In this document: positions 7,033 to 16,065 of the stretch, piece after piece
Position numbering within the stretch: the stretch's first letter is position 1
Layout of the letters: every line of letters starts with the position of its first letter
Assembly: GCF_000496695.1 (NCBI RefSeq)
Contig: NZ_BAUJ01000009.1
Location: 1 to 64,000, forward strand
From: Vibrio halioticoli NBRC 102217
GTDB taxonomy: Bacteria; Pseudomonadota; Gammaproteobacteria; Enterobacterales; Vibrionaceae
Reading direction: 5' to 3'
Length of the DNA: 64,000 nt
Program-made: the position numbers and the translations under genes
The notes under the pieces: model-generated
Databases searched by the model: none
What the model was told of the DNA's origin: nothing
The model's input: only the letters and a program-made list of their open reading frames with translations

Positions 7033-8418
7033 ATGACACCAGCACAATCTTCGCTACAAACTATTTTACACTCCATCGACAGTTTCGTCTGGGGACCACC
7101 ACTGCTTATCCTATTGGTTGGTACCGGCGTTTACTTCACTTTCAGCTTAGGTCTTATTCAGTTTAGACACCTTCCTACTGCCCTTAAAATGGTCTTTAGT
7201 AAGTCATCAAATACCGATTCTAAAGGTGATGTCACCGCATTCGCCGCATTATGTACTGCCCTATCTGCCACTATTGGTACGGGTAATATCGTAGGTGTGG
7301 CTACTGCGATTAAACTTGGTGGCCCAGGCGCACTCTTTTGGATGTGGCTGGCAGCACTATTTGGTATGGCAACAAAATATGCCGAGTGTCTACTTGCCGT
7401 AAAATACCGCACCACAGATGATAAAGGTGGCATGTTGGGTGGTCCAATGTACTACCTGCGTGATGGCGTAAAATCACCGCTTTTAGCAACATTATTTGCC
7501 GTTTTCGCTTTAGGTGTTGCCCTGTTCGGTATCGGTACTTTCCCACAAGTTAACGCTATTTTAGATGCATCAGAGATGACGCTCGGCGCTGACCGTACTA
7601 TGGCTGCAATCGTATTAACAGTCCTAGTGGCTATGGTCACTTTAGGTGGCATCAAGTCTATCTCTCGCGTTGCGGGTAAAGTTGTGCCGACCATGGCCGT
7701 TATCTACGTGGTAGCTTGTTTAGGTATTTTGATCAATAACGCTGACCAAGTATTATCGGCCATTGAGCTAGTAATTGTTTCTGCCTTTACACCAACAGCA
7801 GCAAGTGGCGGCTTCTTCGGCGCAAGTGTGATGCTTGCCATCCAATCAGGTATCGCGCGCGGCGTATTCTCTAACGAATCTGGTTTAGGTAGTGCTCCTA
7901 TGGCAGCGGCTGCGGCAAAAACAGATTCATGCGCACGTCAGGGTTTGATTTCGATGACTGGTACCTTCTTTGATACCATCATTATCTGTACCATGACCGG
8001 CCTTGCCTTAATTATCACAGGTGCATGGCAAAGCGATCTTGCTGGCGCCATGATGACCACGCATGCTTTCGCGGTTGGTTTAAATGCCGATGTCCTCGGC
8101 CCGATTTTAGTATCCGTTGGCTTATTGTTCTTCGCCTTCACCACCATTTTAGGGTGGAACTACTACGGCGAACGTTGCGTGGTTTACCTTTTTGGTACTA
8201 AAGCAATCCTGCCTTACAAAGTGGTCTTTATCGCATTAGTCTTCTCTGGTGCCTTTATGAAACTGGATATGATTTGGTTAATTGCCGATATCGTAAATGG
8301 CTTGATGGCAGTACCGAACTTAATTGGTCTTATCGCCCTACGTCAGGTGGTTATTGCGGAAACTAAGCTGTTTTTTGACAAGTCATTATCATTAAAACCT
8401 GCGACTCAACAATCGTAA
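7033..8418 (+). CDS. Sodium:alanine/glycine symporter (AGCS family)
   Basis: A 461-residue polytopic membrane protein with about ten to eleven helices. The AGCS signature is clear: FAALCTALSATIGTGNIVG near residues 75-93 and GPGALFWMWLAALFGMATKY near 100-119, followed by GGPMYYLRDG. Family members import alanine or glycine with sodium. The ATG at 7033 has AAGGGG at 7021-7026 and gives the usual MTPAQSS-type start; an upstream in-frame TTG at 6982 would add an unlikely 17 residues. The tandem glycine riboswitch directly upstream points to glycine as a substrate, with uptake probably tuned to the internal glycine level. A strong terminator follows at 8521, so the gene is monocistronic. Confidence 0.95.
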   Translation: MTPAQSSLQTILHSIDSFVWGPPLLILLVGTGVYFTFSLGLIQFRHLPTALKMVFSKSSNTDSKGDVTAFAALCTALSATIGTGNIVGVATAIKLGGPGALFWMWLAALFGMATKYAECLLAVKYRTTDDKGGMLGGPMYYLRDGVKSPLLATLFAVFALGVALFGIGTFPQVNAILDASEMTLGADRTMAAIVLTVLVAMVTLGGIKSISRVAGKVVPTMAVIYVVACLGILINNADQVLSAIELVIVSAFTPTAASGGFFGASVMLAIQSGIARGVFSNESGLGSAPMAAAAAKTDSCARQGLISMTGTFFDTIIICTMTGLALIITGAWQSDLAGAMMTTHAFAVGLNADVLGPILVSVGLLFFAFTTILGWNYYGERCVVYLFGTKAILPYKVVFIALVFSGAFMKLDMIWLIADIVNGLMAVPNLIGLIALRQVVIAETKLFFDKSLSLKPATQQS

Positions 8419-8520
8419 AGACAGTTATTGGCTTGCGCTGATGTGGATCATTGCTTATAAAAAATGATCACTTTAGCGTAAGTCATTACGACTTCTGACA
8501 GTTATGAGTAAGCAAATACT

Positions 8521-8563
8521 AAAACACCTTAATAGTTTTCAGAACTATTAAGGTGTTTTTTCT
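8521..8563 (+). terminator. Rho-independent terminator after AGCS symporter
   Basis: A 14-bp stem ACACCTTAATAGTT (8524-8537) / AACTATTAAGGTGT (8543-8556) with a five-base loop, flanked by AAAA and a TTTTTTT tract; the flanking A and T runs make it able to work in both directions. Confidence 0.92.
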
Positions 8564-8618
8564 CGATAACAGCGCGTATTTGCAAATCAAACTTATACGC
8601 CCTGTTATATGTAGGATA

Positions 8619-8903
8619 TTATTTATTTTTCCGCAAACGCTCTCCTAGCATCGAGAAAAACGTGTAGAACTGGTGCATACCTGAATTACCACCACGAACC
8701 ACTTTCGCATAGCCTTGTTTATACTTTGCAACAGCTTCTTCAGATGATTTTGCGAGTATTATTTCTCCATCAACAAACAAACCTTGTGATAGCAAAGCAT
8801 CCTTATTAACTTGAAAGCCCTTTGCTTGCATATCCAAAAAAGTGAAATTTGTTCCATCGACCTCACCAGAAACAAAAAATTGATACTTATTTAATTGCAC
8901 CAT
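8619..8903 (-). CDS. Hypothetical protein (94 residues)
   Basis: A small cytosolic protein starting MVQLNKYQFFVSGEVDGTNF and ending basic (GERLRKNK). The ATG at 8903 has AAGGATC upstream; an in-frame ATG at 8948 would add 15 residues without a good ribosome site. It contains no membrane segment or recognisable motif; the segment AKSSEEAVAKYKQGYAKV is helical and could be part of a small alpha/beta fold. It stands alone between two transcription units, with a symporter converging on one side and the ABC importer genes downstream on the same strand after a 154-bp gap (8904 upstream). I cannot assign a function. Confidence 0.55.
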   Translation of the reverse strand: MVQLNKYQFFVSGEVDGTNFTFLDMQAKGFQVNKDALLSQGLFVDGEIILAKSSEEAVAKYKQGYAKVVRGGNSGMHQFYTFFSMLGERLRKNK

Positions 8904-9057
8904 TTTGATAAGATCCTTGCAAAGGTTGATTCCTGAATTTGGCACCACTTTGCCAATAATTGTTGATATACAAAATACACAGAACGCGCGCTGATTTGAA
9001 TAAACACCTTTCGCAGACTAACCCATCACAATGATAGATTAACGAGCACAACGGATA

Positions 9058-9840
9058 TTAATAAGAATCCCGCTTCACCGCCAAAATATTAGGGTTACCG
9101 GTACTAGAGTTGATAGAAACCTTAACTTCATAAGGATAAATCTGTTGGATTTGCTGTTGGGTCAATATTGAACTTGGCACGCCATCGGCAATCAATTTTC
9201 CATGATGCATAAGCAACAAACGATCGCAAAACTCTGCCGCTGTATTTAAGTTATGTAATGCCACCAGCACCGTTTTGCCCTCTTGTGCCAAGCTGTACAA
9301 AATATTCATTAACTGGCCTTCATGACCAATATCTAAGCTCGCACTGGGTTCATCCAATAAAATAACAGGCGCATCTTGCAACAAGATTCGCGCAAGGTGC
9401 ACCAGTTGTTGCTCGCCGCCAGACAGTTCATCTACGCTTCTTTCTTCAAGGCGCTCTATGTTAAGTCGCTTTAGCACCTTATTTATTTGGCTTTTCTTTT
9501 GCGCTTTATCTAACGCATGGTTATTCACTAAGCCTAACGCAATTAACTCACTGACTTTATAAGGGAACTCTACTCGATTGATCTGCGGCAGGTAGCTTAA
9601 TAGCGCGGCGCGCTGATCGGCGGCCAGTTCCATTACCGGTTCACCAAACAAGCAAACTCGCCCTTCGGTTGGCGCCAGATAACCGCTGATGTGTTTTAGC
9701 ACGCTAGATTTACCTGCACCATTGGGGCCAATAATGCCCACTAATGAGCCTTTCTCCAACTCAAAGCTAACGTTCTGCAATACTGAAGTTCCATTAAAAG
9801 AAACACTTAATTCAGCCACTTTTACCGGACACTTGTTCAT
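9058..9840 (-). CDS. ABC importer ATPase, FecE/BtuD class
   Basis: A 260-residue nucleotide-binding subunit. Walker A is GIIGPNGAGKSS, the signature motif LSGGEQQLVHLAR, Walker B VILLDEPSASLD and the switch His lies in VLVALHNLN. This spacing and length fit the FecE/BtuD class that energises uptake of ferric siderophores, haem or cobalamin. The ATG at 9840 overlaps the permease stop in an ATGA arrangement; an upstream in-frame start at 9879 is less likely because it would sit deep in the permease gene. It is the last gene of the SBP-permease-ATPase operon. The adjacent divergent gene looks like a cobalamin adenosyltransferase, which favours a corrinoid substrate, though a siderophore is possible. 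Confidence 0.88.
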   Translation of the reverse strand: MNKCPVKVAELSVSFNGTSVLQNVSFELEKGSLVGIIGPNGAGKSSVLKHISGYLAPTEGRVCLFGEPVMELAADQRAALLSYLPQINRVEFPYKVSELIALGLVNNHALDKAQKKSQINKVLKRLNIERLEERSVDELSGGEQQLVHLARILLQDAPVILLDEPSASLDIGHEGQLMNILYSLAQEGKTVLVALHNLNTAAEFCDRLLLMHHGKLIADGVPSSILTQQQIQQIYPYEVKVSINSSTGNPNILAVKRDSY

Positions 9841-10886
9841 AGCAATCGTCCCTGCTTTTGTACTCGAACCACTAGCCAAAGGAAATATACTCCGCCAACT
9901 ATTGCGGTAATGATGCCCGCTTTGATCTCATACGGCGCAATGATGTAGCGCCCTATAAGATCGCAAATTAAGAGAAAGATTGCGCCAAACAGCGCCGAAA
10001 GCGGCAATAGACTAATATGATTGGCGCCAGTTAACATACGCACCAAATGTGGAACCATTAAACCGATAAAACCAATCGGGCCAGCAATCGCTATCGACAT
10101 GGCGGTAAGCAGTGATGCACATAGCAACAAGCTAAAACGACATCGCCCGACATTCATTCCTAAACCATGCGCCGCTTCGTCACCAATAGACAAGATGTTT
10201 AACCAATGTACGCGTCGCAGCAACCAAAGTGACGCTAATACAATGACCGGCAGTGGCCAGATAATTTGCTCCCATATTCGACCATCTAAGCCGCCCATGG
10301 TCCAAAATACAAATTGGCTTACTTCATATTGACGGGCAAATAATAGTACCCCTAACGTAGCTCCGCCTAACAAAGACGATAAAGCCAGCCCCGCTAAAAT
10401 TAAATACAGAGTTTGCCCGCTACCGGAATTACGCGCCAAAATAAACACAAACATGGCGCAAATTAATGCTCCAACACAGGCAATGATTGGCGTCCATAGC
10501 GGGTGAACAAGAGACAGTCCACTACTGATTGCGATAACCGCACCAAAACTACTTCCGGCACTTACGCCAAGCACATCTGGGCTTGCTAATGGGTTACGAA
10601 ATAAGCCTTGGGTACACGCACCAGCAATGGCTAACGCACTGCCAGCGGCAATGGCAGCAATGACTCGTGGCAAACGAATATGCACAACGATGGCAGAAAT
10701 TAGTGGATACTCTGAAGCAGCGCTTTGAGAACCTTGCGTGACTAACAGCTTTAGATAGGAAAACATATCCATCACTGACAGATTAACTGCGCCTAACGCC
10801 AGCGCCGCCCACATTGAAATAACAAGCGCAATACTTCCTACCAACGCGTACCAACGAAATTTCACATAGCTTGAATCTGCAATCAT
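9837..10886 (-). CDS. ABC importer permease, FecCD/BtuC class
   Basis: A 349-residue inner-membrane protein with nine to ten hydrophobic helices. Family signatures are RLPRVIAAIAAGSALAIAGA (about 73-92), the Q-rich turn TQGLFRNPLASPDVLGVSAG (93-112), and GPIGFIGLMVPHLVRMLTG in the C-terminal half, which is the coupling-helix region contacting the ATPase. Its start codon overlaps the stop of the binding-protein gene (ATGA at 10883-10886), and its own stop overlaps the ATPase start in the same way, so the three subunits are translationally coupled. Length and motifs match type II importers such as BtuC and FhuB halves. Substrate is not decided by the sequence. Confidence 0.9.
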   Translation of the reverse strand: MIADSSYVKFRWYALVGSIALVISMWAALALGAVNLSVMDMFSYLKLLVTQGSQSAASEYPLISAIVVHIRLPRVIAAIAAGSALAIAGACTQGLFRNPLASPDVLGVSAGSSFGAVIAISSGLSLVHPLWTPIIACVGALICAMFVFILARNSGSGQTLYLILAGLALSSLLGGATLGVLLFARQYEVSQFVFWTMGGLDGRIWEQIIWPLPVIVLASLWLLRRVHWLNILSIGDEAAHGLGMNVGRCRFSLLLCASLLTAMSIAIAGPIGFIGLMVPHLVRMLTGANHISLLPLSALFGAIFLLICDLIGRYIIAPYEIKAGIITAIVGGVYFLWLVVRVQKQGRLL

Positions 10887-11794
10887 GGAGCGGGTGTACC
10901 TAAAACAGCCCTATTTACAAACAAAATAGTGTCCACAATATGCTGGCTATAGGTCCCGCGTAAATATTGAGGGATAGGATAAACATTGCCTAACTTAACC
11001 GCTTGTACGTTTCTTAGCGCTGGGTCGGTTAAGACTTGGTGCATTAAATCGGTACTGCCCGCTTTATCGGTTTTAACAACACTCGGAACAAACAACACTT
11101 CGGGATCAAGAGCAACAATAAGCTCTTTAGACATAGGGGTTTGACCAAATTTATCGGCATCAAGATCGGCAACTACATTTTCAAAACCTGCCTGATTAAC
11201 AATCAGTTGCCAAGTAGAATGGCGAGTACTTGACGTGCCCCAATTATTGTAATCAAGCACTTTATATTTATGACTGGTGTAAACAAGACCTTCTTCTAGT
11301 TTACGCTCCATATCCACCACTATGGTTTTGGCTTTGTTGTCTTCGCCAACTATTTTGCCGATAAGTTTTATTAAATCTTCAATTTCAGCCAAAGTGCTAG
11401 GTACAGGTAAAATGAAGACGTTTATACCCGCAGAGCGCAGTTGATGAATACGTCCAGCATCACTCCACGTAGCGGCAAACACCAAGTCAGGGCGATTTGC
11501 TAAGATTTGTTCTACGTTTAAACCCAAACGAGGCACAGATGCAGGTACTTTACCTGCAATAACAGAAAAATGTTCATCATCCACAAGATTAGTGACTGAA
11601 CTAAAACGTTGCGTAGGGATCATATCTAGCAACACTTCATCACTAAATAGAGATTTGGAAGATATTTTTTGAGGGGCTTTATCAAGAGTCAGGCTTTTAC
11701 CGCTTGCATCTGTCACTGTGATTGGATATTGAGCCCATACAACAGCAGAATAAAGATACACAAGCACAGCGAAACCGCGCATAAAACTTCCCAT
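10883..11794 (-). CDS. Periplasmic substrate-binding protein, BtuF/TroA-like fold
   Basis: A 303-residue protein with a signal peptide cleaved near VVWAQ. The mature part starts PITVTDASGKSLTLDKAPQK, the typical opening of helical-backbone periplasmic binding proteins for siderophores, haem or B12, followed by RLGLNVEQILANRPDLVFA (a hallmark segment) and a final LGNVYPIPQYL. Two starts are possible: the ATG at 11794 with GGGAAAATT upstream, or the ATG four codons later with GGGAAG very close; either gives a signal peptide. It is the first gene of the importer operon. Unlike many siderophore systems there is no TonB-dependent receptor next to it, so the outer-membrane step must be encoded elsewhere. 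Confidence 0.85.
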   Translation of the reverse strand: MGSFMRGFAVLVYLYSAVVWAQYPITVTDASGKSLTLDKAPQKISSKSLFSDEVLLDMIPTQRFSSVTNLVDDEHFSVIAGKVPASVPRLGLNVEQILANRPDLVFAATWSDAGRIHQLRSAGINVFILPVPSTLAEIEDLIKLIGKIVGEDNKAKTIVVDMERKLEEGLVYTSHKYKVLDYNNWGTSSTRHSTWQLIVNQAGFENVVADLDADKFGQTPMSKELIVALDPEVLFVPSVVKTDKAGSTDLMHQVLTDPALRNVQAVKLGNVYPIPQYLRGTYSQHIVDTILFVNRAVLGTPAP

Positions 11795-12029
11795 TTAATT
11801 TTCCCTTTTATACTTTTTAATGCTCAAACTCATCAAAATGAAGGATGCAGACAATGAGTTTGACGATTCAATGATACTGAACGGCACAAATTTAACTAAA
11901 GAATATCGTGATTTTATCAAGTAACAATGATTAGATAATACATAAGCACATAGAGTAGCAATGTTTACCTTGTAACGCATTGAAACCTAGCTTGTTTTTA
12001 TGAATAAATGCATTTTAGAAGGAAACATC

Positions 12030-12557
12030 ATGAAATTCAGCGGTAATATTGACGAACTGGCCTACCCATTTATTTTTGAAGACAGCCCATTATGCGACTT
12101 TGAAATCCTTACCGATGAACTGTGTACCATTACAGGTCTGGCGCTAACCAATATCGATAACCCAAAAGTGCGCCAATCTTTAGAAGAATTGCAGCCAAAA
12201 ATCTTCCATCTTAATGGTTCAATTCGTGGCAAAAATGGCATATTTGAAAGTGATATTGAATCATTGGCAGCCGAATACCACGCCTTCAAAGACAGTGTCA
12301 GTGATGACAACAAGCGATTTGTATTGCCACGAGGTACAGGTCCGGTGATTCAACTACACCAATGTCGTAGCCTGTCTAAAAAAGTGGTTCGACAGTTGGT
12401 GTTGGTAGAGAAAGCAGGCAAAAAAGTACCTGAAACGCTACCAAGATTTGCCAACCTGTTGGTCAATTACTACTTTGCTCTTACTCGCGTACTCAACCAA
12501 GAAATGGGCATTGAAGAGCCGGAATACACCAGTATCAACTACAAAGCCAAAGCCTAG
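12030..12557 (+). CDS. Divergent cobalamin adenosyltransferase-like protein
   Basis: A 175-residue protein without signal or membrane helix. The segment FVLPRGTGPVIQLHQCRSLS (about residues 93-112) followed by KKVVRQLVLVEKAG and a later NLLVNYYFALTRVLNQEMG has the order of the PduO-type ATP:cob(I)alamin adenosyltransferase core, where the matching part reads LPGG...LHxARxxxRRAER and then a helix with LxxLSDxLF. The match is partial: the second and third arginines of the catalytic helix are not all conserved. The ATG at 12030 has AAGGAA at 12018-12023; an earlier in-frame ATG at 12000 lacks one. It is divergent from the BtuFCD-class importer, fitting a corrinoid-handling role. It could be a structural relative with another substrate. 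Confidence 0.55.
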   Translation: MKFSGNIDELAYPFIFEDSPLCDFEILTDELCTITGLALTNIDNPKVRQSLEELQPKIFHLNGSIRGKNGIFESDIESLAAEYHAFKDSVSDDNKRFVLPRGTGPVIQLHQCRSLSKKVVRQLVLVEKAGKKVPETLPRFANLLVNYYFALTRVLNQEMGIEEPEYTSINYKAKA

Positions 12558-12585
12558 TTAGCCCGAGATAAGCTAACGCTTTAAA

Positions 12586-13215
12586 TCACAAACACTCAAA
12601 AACCAATAATGCGCCAAGCGCAATTAAGACTAAGCTGCTGCACATCTGTAAGCGGTAATTTACTTTGCCGCTCGATAACCACAGCTTAGCTTTATCTAGC
12701 ATACTCGCCAAACCGCACTGCCAAACCATTGCCAATACGAAGTGAATTGATGCGAGAAAAATCGACTGTAGCCATAGGTTACCCGAGGCATCGATGAACT
12801 GTGGCAAAAACGCCAGATAAAATACTGCGGTTTTCGGGTTCAGTACGTTCGATAAAAAGCCCTGACGAATGGAAGTGAACACCGAAACTTGAGAGCCATC
12901 CGCCTGAACGTCAATAAGCCCTACTCCGCCTTTTAACGAGCGAACGCCCGAAACACCTAACCAAATAAGATAGGCCGCGCCGATGAGTTTAATGCCATTA
13001 AATAACTCAGGGCTTTGGCTAATGATAGCCGCCACGCCAATGGCTGACCAAGTGGCATGCACGTAGAGCCCAAGACAGATACCCAAACTGGTTGCATAAC
13101 CATCTCCTTTTCCTCCACGACTGGTGTTACGAATAACCAGAACAGTGTCCAGACCGGGAGTGATGGTCAAAAGAGTCATGGCGGCGATGAAGGTGTATAA
13201 GTCGTTAATCTGCAT
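12586..13215 (-). CDS. LysE/RhtB family exporter (second copy)
   Basis: A 209-residue polytopic protein. The N-terminal signature TITPGLDTVLVIRNTSRGGK (residues 17-36) and SNVLNPKTAVFYLAFLPQFI in the second half mark it as LysE/RhtB. About six helices are visible. It is a paralogue of the gene at 4960-5586 but shares only family motifs with it. It faces the adenosyltransferase-like gene (convergent, 28 bases apart) and is divergent from the carboxypeptidase gene. Substrate is probably an amino acid or derivative; the sequence does not say which. Confidence 0.9.
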   Translation of the reverse strand: MQINDLYTFIAAMTLLTITPGLDTVLVIRNTSRGGKGDGYATSLGICLGLYVHATWSAIGVAAIISQSPELFNGIKLIGAAYLIWLGVSGVRSLKGGVGLIDVQADGSQVSVFTSIRQGFLSNVLNPKTAVFYLAFLPQFIDASGNLWLQSIFLASIHFVLAMVWQCGLASMLDKAKLWLSSGKVNYRLQMCSSLVLIALGALLVFECL

Positions 13216-13296
13216 TGAATTTTCTAATGTTGCTTACTAGGTGTAACGCGGGAAGTTTGATAGTCTAAACCAATTCAATACGGTTAAGGAAGAGAT

Positions 13297-14778
13297 ATGT
13301 CTGCATTTAAATCACTCAAGGACCATTTTCAAACAATAGATAACTTTGCTCACCTACACGCGATCTGCGGTTGGGATGCTGCGGCTATGATGCCTAGTGG
13401 CGGAAACGAGGCACGCTCTCGCGCTATGGCTGAACTTTCAGTGCACGTACACAGCTTAAAAACCCAGCCACAACTGGCAGAATGGTTTGATAAAGCCAGC
13501 GATGAAAGCTTATCTGTAGATGAAGTTGCACAGCTTCGTGAAATGAAACGTAATTGGCAGATGTCAAACATCATTCCAAAAGAGCTAGTCGAAGCCAGCT
13601 CTTTAGCCGGTTCAAAATGTGAACACGCTTGGCGCACCCAAAGAACCAACAATGACTGGCAAGGTTTTGCTAAAAACTGGCAACCAGTGGTCGCTCTGTC
13701 TCAAGAAGAAGCACAGATACGCGCTCAAGCCACAGGTCTTAGCCCATACGATGCCATGCTAGGTATCTACGAACCGGGTACAAGCAGTGAAGCTCTTACG
13801 CACACCTTTGATAACGTAAAACAGTGGCTACCAAATCTAATCGACCAAGTCATTGAAAAACAAAGTAAAGAGAGCATCATTCTTCCTAGTGGCACTTTTG
13901 ATACAAGCAAACAAAAAGCGCTTGGCCTTGAAATCATGAAGCTACTGCAATTTGATTTCACCCACGGACGACTTGATGAAAGCGTGCACCCGTTTTGTGG
14001 CGGCGTGCCAACAGATGTACGGCTGACCACTCGTTACGACGAAAACGAATTTATGCAATCACTAATGGGTATCGTCCATGAAACAGGGCACGCTCGTTAC
14101 GAGCAAGGATTGCCAAAAGCCCTTGCAGGAAACCCAAGTGGCACAGCTCGCTCTATGGGCATCCACGAATCTCAATCACTCTTTTTTGAAATGCAAATGG
14201 GACGAAGTGCACCGTTTATTCACCATCTAAGTCAATCAGCGGCAAAACACTTCCCAGAACATGACGCTCAATTGTTTGAATCATCGAACCTAAATAAACT
14301 GTACACCCGCGTGAAGAAAGACTTCATCCGTGTCGACGCCGATGAACTCACCTACCCCGCGCACGTTATCCTACGCTTTGAAATCGAACGCGATCTCATC
14401 AACGGCAACATTTCATACCAAGACGTGCCAGAGCTTTGGGACAGCAAAATGCAGTCTTACCTTGGTCTATCGACCGCAGGTAATTTTAAAAATGGCTGTA
14501 TGCAAGATATTCACTGGACAGATGGCAGTTTCGGTTATTTCCCTAGCTACACATTAGGTGCAATGTACGCAGCACAATTCATGGCAGCGATGAAGAAAAC
14601 CGTCGATGTAGATGCGGTGCTACGTTCAGGCGAACTGACGCCAATCTTTGATTGGCTATCTAGCAATATCTGGAGCAAAGGCAGCTTGTTGACCACTGAT
14701 GAACTGGTAAAACAAGCCACAGGCGAGACGTTAAATGCTGAGCACTTTAAACAGCACTTAATGAACCGCTACTTATAA
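13297..14778 (+). CDS. Metallocarboxypeptidase, M32 (Taq) family
   Basis: A 493-residue cytosolic protein of the usual length for M32 carboxypeptidases. The zinc motif HETGH lies at residues 261-265 and the third-ligand segment HESQSL at 290-295 (Glu 291). The DPRxT-type region and the IRxxAD segment are represented by VPTDVRLTTRYD near 237-248 and FIRVDADELTYPAH near 340-353. These enzymes remove C-terminal residues, except proline, from peptides and probably help recycle peptides in the cytosol. The gene is monocistronic and divergent from the LysE-type exporter, so a shared link to amino-acid overflow is conceivable but unproven. Confidence 0.93.
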   Translation: MSAFKSLKDHFQTIDNFAHLHAICGWDAAAMMPSGGNEARSRAMAELSVHVHSLKTQPQLAEWFDKASDESLSVDEVAQLREMKRNWQMSNIIPKELVEASSLAGSKCEHAWRTQRTNNDWQGFAKNWQPVVALSQEEAQIRAQATGLSPYDAMLGIYEPGTSSEALTHTFDNVKQWLPNLIDQVIEKQSKESIILPSGTFDTSKQKALGLEIMKLLQFDFTHGRLDESVHPFCGGVPTDVRLTTRYDENEFMQSLMGIVHETGHARYEQGLPKALAGNPSGTARSMGIHESQSLFFEMQMGRSAPFIHHLSQSAAKHFPEHDAQLFESSNLNKLYTRVKKDFIRVDADELTYPAHVILRFEIERDLINGNISYQDVPELWDSKMQSYLGLSTAGNFKNGCMQDIHWTDGSFGYFPSYTLGAMYAAQFMAAMKKTVDVDAVLRSGELTPIFDWLSSNIWSKGSLLTTDELVKQATGETLNAEHFKQHLMNRYL

Positions 14779-14919
14779 CACCTATTAGGGGTTACATTTT
14801 CCGCTTCTTGGAACATGTAACCCTAAGAGCCATATAATAATCCCAATTCTGTCCTTTAAAATGGCCATCATTCAATGATGTTCCTCATCTTGAATAGCAC
14901 ATCATCTAGACCTAAATAC

Positions 14920-15765
14920 TTACGAAGAACACAACGAATCAAAATGACACAGATTGTTCCTGCCATTTTTCTTGACTGCGTATAACGCTTTATCTGCTTG
15001 GGCAAACAGCGCATGAAAGTTTATGTTGCTTCTTGGAGAAACGGTAGTGCTTCCGATGCTGAGAGTGATTTCAATAGTGGATTGCGCCGTGGCGATGGAT
15101 AGGGGTTTGTGTAGTCTGGTCATGACTTCATTGGCTTCTACTTTATTGGTGTTTGGGCACAAAATAATAAACTCGTCCCCTCCCCAACGGCCTAATAAAT
15201 CATAACGGCGTATTAAATGGCCTAAATGCTGCGCAACGCCAATAAGAACTTCGTCACCCACTTGGTGGCCATAGGTATCATTAACCAATTTGAAGTGGTC
15301 GATATCAATTAAAATTAAGGATGTGTTGTTTTTTGAGCGTTTAGCTCTATCTAATTCTTTTTTGGATAGCCCTTCCATAGCGCGTTTATTGAAAATATTA
15401 GTCAAAGGTTCAATCTCTGCGACTCGACGTTGGTATCGAAACATTTTATGGATACCAAATGCGATAAGCATCAGGCCAACAATGGATAAAAGGTCAAACA
15501 CAAAAATATCAAAAATAACATTGTTTTGAAAAAACCATTGGAACTCGCCGATAACTTCAAGACATTCAAAAAACTCACAAATGATAAGTGCGATTAAGCC
15601 AATATTAACTGTAATATCTAACGTACGATGGCCATATACGAAAATGCCACAGAGCAAAATAAACGCTATCGACTCTAAGACGAAATCGGTGATATTCATG
15701 ACATCAAAACTAGCGAATAAAATGCTAGGAAGCAGTACGCTAAGTCCAATAAAAAGGCTGTTCAT
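14920..15765 (-). CDS. Membrane-bound diguanylate cyclase (GGDEF)
   Basis: A 281-residue protein. Residues 1-105 hold about four hydrophobic helices with several acidic residues between them and no known sensor motif. The GGDEF domain follows directly (about 115-275): the substrate loop RWGGDEF puts GGDEF at 195-199, all catalytic residues are present, and the inhibitory site RRYD at 186-189 is at the proper five-residue distance, so product inhibition by c-di-GMP is expected. IDIDHFKLVND near 153-163 holds the metal ligands. There is no EAL domain. The gene stands alone. Vibrio genomes encode many such enzymes; here the presence of a biofilm-type adhesin gene in the same window is noted, but they are 14 kb apart. 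Confidence 0.93.
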   Translation of the reverse strand: MNSLFIGLSVLLPSILFASFDVMNITDFVLESIAFILLCGIFVYGHRTLDITVNIGLIALIICEFFECLEVIGEFQWFFQNNVIFDIFVFDLLSIVGLMLIAFGIHKMFRYQRRVAEIEPLTNIFNKRAMEGLSKKELDRAKRSKNNTSLILIDIDHFKLVNDTYGHQVGDEVLIGVAQHLGHLIRRYDLLGRWGGDEFIILCPNTNKVEANEVMTRLHKPLSIATAQSTIEITLSIGSTTVSPRSNINFHALFAQADKALYAVKKNGRNNLCHFDSLCSS

Positions 15766-16065
15766 CCCAGATATCTTCTCCTACTAATGGTCGAGAAAGG
15801 CGCAAGATAGTTGCGGAAAATAGATAATTATAGTGATTGCATGTTTAACATTAGCGTATACAAAAGCGAATACCAGATGAGTACGCTAAAAATAGAAGGA
15901 TAATGTGACAACTTGACGCAAACATCGTTGATAATGGATATATCCTTGTTAAAAACAAGGGATTGTAATCGAGTAAATCCTACGATCTATTGCTAGATGA
16001 CGGGCAATAAAAATGCTCCGTTCAGTTCAATAGGAGCATTTTTCATTCAAACCAAACTTATGTGT
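15766..16065. other. Intergenic stretch with one terminator and one small hairpin
   Basis: This 300-bp gap separates the upstream end of the diguanylate cyclase gene from the 3' end of the beta-barrel gene. Besides the terminator at 16009-16043 it holds an inverted repeat ATCCTTGTT/AACAAGGGAT around 15949-15970 without a T tract on either strand. No open frame with a ribosome site was seen. Confidence 0.5.
16009..16043 (-). terminator. Rho-independent terminator after the beta-barrel gene
   Basis: Stem AAAAATGCTCC (16009-16019) with GGAGCATTTTT (16033-16043) and a 13-base loop. It lies just beyond the stop of the minus-strand beta-barrel gene, and the A/T flanks allow use in both directions. 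Confidence 0.85.

Noticed and set aside
11925-11945. Possible Fur box near AATGATTAGATAAT
   Set aside because: Too few matches to the 19-bp consensus; does not decide between iron and cobalamin transport.
11795-11980. 61-codon minus-strand frame upstream of the binding-protein gene
   Set aside because: No ribosome site, composition unlike a protein, and it lies in the divergent promoter region.
14788-14824. Inverted repeat GGGGTTACAT/ATGTAACCCT after the carboxypeptidase as terminator
   Set aside because: The stem is good but the loop is long and no T tract follows on either strand.
15949-15970. Hairpin ATCCTTGTT/AACAAGGGAT as terminator
   Set aside because: No T tract on either strand and no gene ending there.
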